Shown here: in pieces, positions 56,869-64,000 of the stretch
Position numbering within the stretch: the stretch's first letter is position 1
How the letters are laid out: each line of letters opens with the position of its first letter
Source: Diorhabda sublineata
Taxonomy: Eukaryota > Arthropoda > Insecta > Coleoptera > Chrysomelidae
Length of the DNA: 64,000 nucleotides
Direction of reading: 5' to 3'
Assembly: GCF_026230105.1 (NCBI RefSeq)
Contig: NC_079482.1
Span: 4,340,001 to 4,404,000 of the forward strand
Notes under the pieces: model-generated
Told to the model about the DNA's origin: nothing
The model's input: the letters and a program-made list of their open reading frames with translations, nothing else
Database searches by the model: none
Made by a program: the position numbers and the translations under genes

Positions 56869-59800
56869 ATGTCGATTGAAATCGAATCCGCCGAGTAAGT
56901 TACAATATCACTAATTAATTAAAGATAAGTTTAATAAGATTCTAACCTATTTTATTTACTTTTCCAGTGTTATTCGTCTTATTCAACAATATTTGAAGGA
57001 GTCGAATTTATTTCGAACGCTACATACATTGCAAGTATGTGTTTTCAAATTTTTATTATAACAATCTGCTGTATAAAATTATATTTTAGGAAGAAACGGG
57101 AGTTACTCTCAATACAGTGGATAGTGTAGATGGATTTTGTGCTGATATTAATAATGGACATTGGGATACAGTTCTCAAAGCTATACAATCATTGAAACTA
57201 CCTGATAAAAAACTAATTGATTTATATGAACAAATTGTATTAGAATTGATAGAACTTCGTGAATTAGGAGCTGCACGATCTTTACTTAGACAAACTGATC
57301 CAATGATTATGTTGAAACAAAACGAACCAGAAAGATATATACATTTAGGTATGTGAGATTTGTTTCATCCCGCTTGTATTAATAATACACATATTTTTAG
57401 AAAATTTATTGGCCAGATCATATTTCGATCCAAGAGAAGCTTATCCAGATGGAAGTAGTAAAGAAAAAAGGAGAGCTGCAATAGCTCATGCTTTATCTGG
57501 AGAAGTATCTGTAGTACCATCATCTCGTTTATTAGCACTACTAGGACAAGCATTAAAATGGCAACAACATCAAGGTAAATATATTAAATAATTTATTATT
57601 GTTATGCTATTGAAAATATTTTAGGTTTGCTACCTCCTGGAACCACTATTGATTTGTTCAGGGGTAAAGCAGCAGTAAGGGAACAAGAAGATGAAACTTT
57701 CCCCACACAAATGGCAAAGCAAATTAAATTTGGTCAAAAGTCGCATGTAGAGTGTGCTAGATTTTCACCCGATGGTCAGTATCTTATTACTGGCAGTGTA
57801 GATGGAATTATTGAGGTTTGGAACTTTACTACTGGAAAAATAAGAAAGGATTTGAAATACCAAGCTCAAGTAAGAATTAGTATCAATATTTTCATAATTT
57901 GTTCATTTTTGTTAAACTTCATGTTGATTAAATACACTCCCCTACAAAATTAATGAATATTATTGTCTTTTTCTTAATATCAAACTTACTCTGTCATCTT
58001 GTAAGTACCAACTTTATAATTCCCAATATTTTATGCAAACCATAATCATTATTGGTACCTAAACGATCCTTTAGAATGCAAATTAGGTTTCAATTGAACC
58101 ACATCAGTGAATTGTGTTGTGGTGCAAGTTTTTACATTTTTTTAATTGAATTTGAGCCTAAAAAAGTATTCCAAGTTTTTCTAAATATTATAATTCAGCT
58201 ACATTAACATTCCTAAATAATACACGTGGCAGTATATGTGTTAAAAATATTTTACAAATTTTAAATCTAAACAACAATAAAAAGGTATATTTTGATATCT
58301 ATATTGTTTATCTGATATTAGTCACAATTTGACAGCAGCCAGGCACCGTTTAAAACTAATTTCTATTCAAAAAATATCTAACAAACTTGAATTGTGCTTT
58401 GCATAACAAATATAAGTTGTTTCATATTTGTACAATAGCATACATCTGTTACTATGGTAAACTTTGTAAAAATTGATCTGATTTTGATTCAATTACATAC
58501 CAAGGGCTCTGATCTGGTCTTTTATTTATTTCTTGTGATCTTTTTAATAACTTGGAAATGAAAATTGTGATACATGGAATCTTGAAGTCACTTGTACTTG
58601 TGTGAAGCCTTCTTCAATCATCACAATTGGGACACACTTTTTGGGAGTAAGATATTTAGGCAAACCTTAGGAATCTTTCAAAATTACAGAGCTAGATCCC
58701 TTACTGAGACACAGTGATTTTAAAATAAACAATTTCCAACTTTTTAAGAAGTTCACATATTCTGCACAGTAGCATAATGTTATTTATATTAAACTTTGAA
58801 AAATAATTTTATTTCTGTCTAGAAAAGTTAATAAAAGAAATCTCAAGTACTTCCATTACAGGTTTTAGATTTTAGATAAATTATGCAATCATTTTTCTAT
58901 GGAAAGTAATTTGAAATTGTCTTTTATTCCATATTTTCAGGATAATTTTATGATGATGGAACATGCAGTGCTTTGTATGGCTTTCTCTAGAGACAGTGAA
59001 ATGTTGGTAACAGGTTCTCAGACTGGTAGAGTCAAGGTTTGGAGAATAAGTTCTGGACAGTGTTTGAGAAAAATTGAAAAGGCGCATGCCAAAGGTATAA
59101 CATGTCTACAATTTTCAAGAGATAACAGTCAGGTTTTGAGTGCTTCGTTTGACCACACAATCAGGTATATGTCTTTATTTTTTTTAAGGTATATCTTTTG
59201 AGATATTTTATCTTAGCATCATGTAGATAAGTATTGTAATTACCTTTACAAATTCTTATATGTCAAAAGGTAATTATTAGATTAGACTAAGATGAAGGTA
59301 CTTTCAATATATATTATATAGATTGAATCACTGCAACATTGGTATCATTGAGGAATAGCTTTTTTCATGTAAAATTACACTCGAATGTAGGTGAAGTGGT
59401 GTCTGACGTGTGGAGATGCCTGTGATTATTAATCTTAAACATTTGTTTGTTGTAGTGTTCGAGAAATATGTGCCTTGGTAGCACTTCTCTAAAAAAAGAA
59501 GTCCCGATAACAAATTGATTCGGTTTTCATGAACCTCGTCTACCTGTCGAGTAGGTCTTGCAATCTGCAAGACTAGCATCTGTCGTGATGGTATCGGTAA
59601 AACGAAATCGGTCAGAGACCTTTCTTGTATCCAAGTTTCTGGTCATTTCTGGATCATCGCCTCTTAGTTGAAAACAAACCTCTAAAAGAGCAAACAATAC
59701 TTTTAGAGATGAACGAATCTGAGCTTTGTAGAGAATTAGAAGCTGTTTTATGCCAGGACTTATAGCACCTCAACACCCAACAGTTGTTCATTAGTTCATT

Positions 59801-61702
59801 TCCTATGTTTTTATGGTTACTGTTTCTAAGCATCAACTCTTCTATTCAATACTTTTTTCTGGTATCTAACAAAGTCACTATATTCATTTTAATCGTTTAT
59901 GAGTAGAGCAGTCTACATTCTGGTAATAAATTTTTCTAACTTTAAACTGTCTTGTTATTTTATTTATATAATTCCCATTCTTTCGTTCAATTTCATTGTT
60001 TTTTCATTACCATATATAATTGCAGATATTCTGATATATTTAGTTTTTTTAAATTCAAAATAATACTTCAGATTTTATTACAAATACTTTCCGAAATTTC
60101 CAGATATAAAATATGTAACAGTGACTTTGATCTTTTAGGATACATGGATTAAAATCAGGAAAGACTCTCAAAGAATTTCGAGGACATACTTCATTTGTTA
60201 ATGAAGTTATATTTACACAGGATGGACATAACATATTGAGGTAATTTGTTTGCTACTAAATATATTGTATATGATAAATTGATAACTTTTTCAGTGCCTC
60301 TTCTGATGGTACGGTAAAAGTATGGAGTATAAAAACGACTGAATGCATAAACACATTCAAATCACTCGGAGCTAATGATACAGCGGTTAATAACATACAC
60401 AATTTCGCAAAGAATCCTGAACATTTTGTCGTATGCAACAGAACGAATACAGTAGTTTTAATAAATATACAAGGACAGGTAGGTATTAAATTTCTCACCC
60501 CAATTTTAAGTGTAAATTTATCAATTGAAAAAAATTAATTTGTAGATCGTGAGGTCTTTTGCTAGTGGAAAACGTGAAGGAGGTGACTTTGTTTGTTCTA
60601 CAGTATCACCTAGAGGTGACTGGATTTACTGTGTTGGTGAAGACATGGTTTTATATTGTTTCTCAACAAACTCTGGAAAACTTGAAAGGACTTTAAATGT
60701 AAGTAAATTTATTTAATGTCCATAAATTTCTTTTATTGTTGAATGTTGCTTTAACCACTTCGGTTTCTTTGGATATATTCAATTAAACTATAATGCCGCC
60801 CCTAATAGAACTGTTTTTAATTTGCAGCTCTTATTTCAGTTCTAATGAACTCCAGGTTCTACAGGTCTCTTATCTGAAGCATTTTTTGGAGATACTTGAA
60901 ATAGCAGGACATTCTGGAACTCGAGCTTCATCCTCTTTCCCATGGAATATATATTCTTCAGTATTAACTTACCCGAATTTTTCTGTAGCTTGTAACAATA
61001 CCAGTAATGATAAGTTGTTTTTTGTGTGATTAAAATAATTATTAGATCTCGGTTAATCTATCGGCCCCTTAATTTTGTTTTGACCAGAAACATAGACTAA
61101 AAAGGCTCCGTTATTCTATTTTATCAATTTTTCTCCTACATTCATCAATGACATGGAGCCCAATGCTTTGATGCCTGCATGACAATCACATTTCTGCTTT
61201 TTTTCCAGATTTATCTCTATATATTGCATGTATTTCTGCCTGTAAGACGCTCAGATAGAAGCAATGTGTACCAACATCACTAGCAAAACCTTCTGTAGAG
61301 ATTCTGGAATCATTTGTGTATTATTTGAAAATTTTGATGGTATTTTCTCTTTTGGAATCTTCTTTCTTGTTCAAAGTTCTTTTCAATGTATATTTACTTA
61401 GTTATAGAGGTCCAGGTTTAATCTCATTACCCGTATCTTCCTTAGATAATCTGGGAATGACCACATGAAAAGGTGTAATTAGAATCTTGATTTCAATTAT
61501 TCAAACTTTGTAGAAGGTTATATTATATGAACTGCTTTGTCTAGCTAGAATAACTTTGGATCTAAAAGTGGCAATTTTTTCAGTTTTATAATTATCTTTT
61601 CAGATTCATGAAAAGGATGTTATTGGTATATCGCATCATCCCCATCAAAACCTGTTGTGTTCATATAGTGAAGATGGACTGGTACGTTTATGGAAACCAT
61701 AA
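56869..61702 (+). CDS. Smu1: SMU1, WD40-repeat splicing factor, ten exons, 510 aa
   Basis: A nuclear protein that works with RED/IK in spliceosome activation and splice-site choice. Exons (plus): 56869-56894, 56968-57034, 57090-57348, 57401-57574, 57625-57869, 58941-59164, 60139-60240, 60295-60478, 60546-60698 and 61604-61702. All introns are GT..AG and the phases join to 511 codons including the stop. The N-terminus has a LisH motif at about residues 6-38 (VIRLIQQYLKESNLFRTL), then a CTLH region (IELRELGAARSLLRQTDPMI). The linker includes SYFDPREAYPDGSSKEKRRA. Seven WD40 repeats follow from about residue 210, for example HVECARFSPDGQYLITGSVD. It ends VRLWKP, as the family does. Length and sequence are close to animal SMU1 (about 513 aa). 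No breaks are seen. Confidence 0.97.
57870..58940. other. SMU1 intron 5
   Basis: About 1.07 kb, AT-rich. The phrase ACTCCCCTACAAAATTAATG (57937-57956) resembles a Tc1-like transposon end, but no inverted partner or transposase was found. Confidence 0.35.
59165..60138. other. SMU1 intron 6
   Basis: A GC-richer stretch (about 59380-59760) suggests an old insertion, but no motif is recognisable. The minus frames 59328-59579 and 59654-59836 are unsupported. Confidence 0.35.
60699..61603. other. SMU1 intron 9
   Basis: About 0.9 kb. The 78-codon plus frame 60793-61029 has no recognised motif and is not in phase with the gene. No transposon signature was identified. Confidence 0.35.
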
Positions 61703-61859
61703 TTTTATCGAAAAAAATATTTGTAATATTTTAATACAAATGGAAAGGAAACAGTGTTTTTCCCTACCAATATCCTGTAGTTAGTTCCAGATGTGTTTCG
61801 TGATAAAATTATTAGATGAGCACCTAAATAAGGCATATTTCATAATAGGATAGTAGGTG

Positions 61860-62270
61860 ATCAAAGAACATATATATCTTCTGATAGGCCCATCGTGCCT
61901 CAATTAAAATTACCTAAAACCCATGTGGCGATTTGGCTAGAATCTTTTGATGTCACTTAGAAAACTGTGCGGTTTGCTCAAGTATTTGAACCCAACACTA
62001 ATGTGCCGAGTACTAACAGATGCAGTTTCTTTCTTCTTCATGTACCAGCATCATTCTGGGTCGTCCGTGATGCCCATGGTGTGAAGATTAGCGTGTCCAC
62101 TTAAAAGACCATTCACCGGTTGAATTTTGCACCTAGTGGAGCAGTTGTTTGATAAAAGAGGCAGAAGGTTAATCTAACTGTGCCTTAGCTTGTATCTATA
62201 CATCTCCATAGTCTGTCTTGCATTGCAAGCAGACAGTTGAGAGACATAATAGCAATATTATGGAATTATT
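61860..62270 (-). pseudogene. LINE 3' end, copy 2 of the 41640-42110 family
   Basis: The minus strand reads MEMYRYKLRHS, then NCSTRCKIQPVNGLLSGHAN (the 'L.GH..L..HL' segment that ends RNase-H-type LINE ORF2). It continues with TMGITDDPECWYMKKKETAS, KPHSFLSDIKRF and the shared 3' UTR 'RHDGPIRR' at about 61880. Stops and frameshifts are present. It begins about 160 bp after the SMU1 stop codon on the opposite strand. Confidence 0.72.
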
Positions 62271-62279
62271 ACTTTTTTA

Positions 62280-64000
62280 AAATCTGAATAAGCTACAAAC
62301 ATAATCATAGAAGTGTTTTCTGGTGTATTTGAGACTATTTTCTCTCTTATATATTGTAGGACACAAAAATTTAAAATGAAAAAATATCACTATTTTTGTA
62401 ATTTTTTTTAATGTCACTATTTTTGTAATTTTTTTTAATGTCACTAGATATCTTACAGGAAAGAACTTGACTTGCATGTTTATACAGTTCGAATCCTTTT
62501 TACATTGCTGGTGACACTTTGTAAGTTTGTTGGAAGATTTCGTTGTAATTTTTTGAAGATTACATTTTATTCAATTATTCCATCACAGTGAAGAATATAA
62601 AAAGTAAGTATAATATATAGCGTAGTTAACTATGTTTTTGGAACTGGTAACGAAAGTTTATGTTGCGAGATTTTTTTAGGTTAGGTTTTGTCATTTCCTT
62701 ATTTTGAATAAAAGGGGATGATGAGTTAGGAGACTAGATCGACTGATTTTCGTACATTTTTGCTTATTAAATTACCATTTCATAATTTGTAAGTTAATAT
62801 AACAGAGTCGAATTTTGAATAAATAATACGATTTCTTGAAAAATGAATATAATCATCATTTAAATCATCAAAACTCATTTATTCTGAGGACCATTTCTAT
62901 TAAGTACAAATTTCAGAGTAAATAGAGAATCAATTTAGATGTTTTTAATAAATTTATTGATAGGTAATTTCATTAGAATTACCCAAACACTGGGTTCCCC
63001 AGTATCGCTTCAAAAAATAGATCATTTGGGTCGCAATATCCATATACACACAAAATAAAACAACAATATCCATATTTAAACCATTCATTTTTATTAAAGA
63101 TTTAAATATGCGGAGAGAAATAATTTAGCAATTTTTTTTGAGTAAATTTGCAGTTGTAAAGAAGAAACGGCTAAGTCTTTTTTCTTTAATTTTTATAAAT
63201 TCTTCACATTTGGTGAAACAACTCGAATAGTCAGTTCATTTCACTAATTTTAATAATAAGTATAATAATAATAAAAAAAACATTTATCACCAATAAGTTA
63301 AAACTTTCGGTAGTCCATCCAAATTAAAATATTGTTTCAAGTCCATGATTTTGATCACTCACTTTCATAACACATTTTACAATAATTATTTTTTTGTATA
63401 CTACAAATTGCTAACACCACTAATAAAGATGAGCTACTGAGATTGCGCGAAACAATTTGACAAGGCGAAGCTTTTTACGAAGTTTCTGCGCAACCCACTT
63501 AAATACAAATTATACGGAGTTTCGCCCTCTACATTGGGCATCGGTAGAGTGGTTCATGTCTATCGAATAAACTATGAAAATGTTGTGTTCAATTTTAAAC
63601 TGAATATCGGATAAAAAACAAGTCGGAATTTTTGCATAAAAGAGGTCTAATGATGGTTGTTTTTCCAACATATAGCGGATAGTGAAATTACGCATTCGCA
63701 AGTTTCGAGTTGTTTCCTGTTGGAAACGGTATTAGACCAGCTTGATACATGTACATAATAAACTAGTCTTGGAATCAGTCCTCATTTATCTTTTAAATAA
63801 CGCATTATCCCTTGTATATCGAAGATTTTAAATATTGTCACTATACAACAAATATGAAGAGAAAAATGGAAATTCGAACTTTTCGCAATTTCACCAATTT
63901 TGCACTCCATGAAACTTACTTAGTTTACGTTTTAAATACAATGAAACTTGATTAAGTGGGACTTGGATAAATGAGAAACTTCCTTAACTAGAACTCATGC
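62280..64000. other. AT-rich spacer to the right edge
   Basis: A two-copy direct repeat of about 27 bp (GTCACTATTTTTGTAATTTT type) lies at about 62387-62445. Otherwise no gene or transposon motif is recognised. Confidence 0.4.

Noticed and set aside
62487..62500. tRNA T-loop-like GTTCGAATCC
   Set aside because: No acceptor stem, D-arm or anticodon arm can be paired with it in the preceding 80 bases.

Overview
This is AT-rich eukaryotic nuclear DNA, almost certainly from an insect (species unknown). It carries a spliced insect-type laccase gene, short introns with GT..AG borders, and many degenerate insect transposons: mariner and other Tc1/mariner relatives, pogo/Tigger, hAT-like MITEs, a piggyBac-like fragment, and LINEs of R1, Jockey, RTE-like and RNase-H-bearing types. 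There are no operons and nothing bacterial. Three host genes can be read confidently. All else is satellite DNA, transposon debris or featureless AT-rich sequence.

Layout. 1-1160: the end of a 186-bp satellite. 2618-15048 (minus): a ten-exon laccase of 690 aa with all copper-binding motifs, a signal peptide and a hydrophobic C-terminal tail. Its last intron (2857-5668) holds a 153-bp satellite, and other introns hold LINE and mariner fragments. A splice acceptor just upstream of its ATG implies an unseen 5' non-coding exon. About 15180-19328: a 408-bp satellite of about ten copies lies directly upstream of that ATG. 19330-27260: mariner and LINE fragments in AT-rich DNA. 27266-31948: a 123-bp satellite of about 38 monomers with higher-order structure. 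32-53 kb: a graveyard of transposons, including three short elements whose ends and target duplications are still visible (37950-38998, 45014-45229, 49758-50349).

54276-61702 is the conserved genic end. MED4 (Mediator subunit, minus, 3 exons, 251 aa) and SMU1 (splicing-associated WD40 protein, plus, 10 exons, 510 aa) are divergently transcribed from a 1.6-kb intergenic region. That region contains a 512-bp inverted-repeat element with an 8-bp target duplication, ending about 150 bp before the SMU1 ATG. 61.8-62.3 kb is another LINE 3' end, and 62.3-64 kb is featureless.

The three genes have unrelated roles: extracellular oxidation, transcription and splicing. No new multi-gene system is supported. 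The most unusual property is the packing of four satellite families in and around one laccase locus and its flank, together with the well-bounded MITE between MED4 and SMU1.
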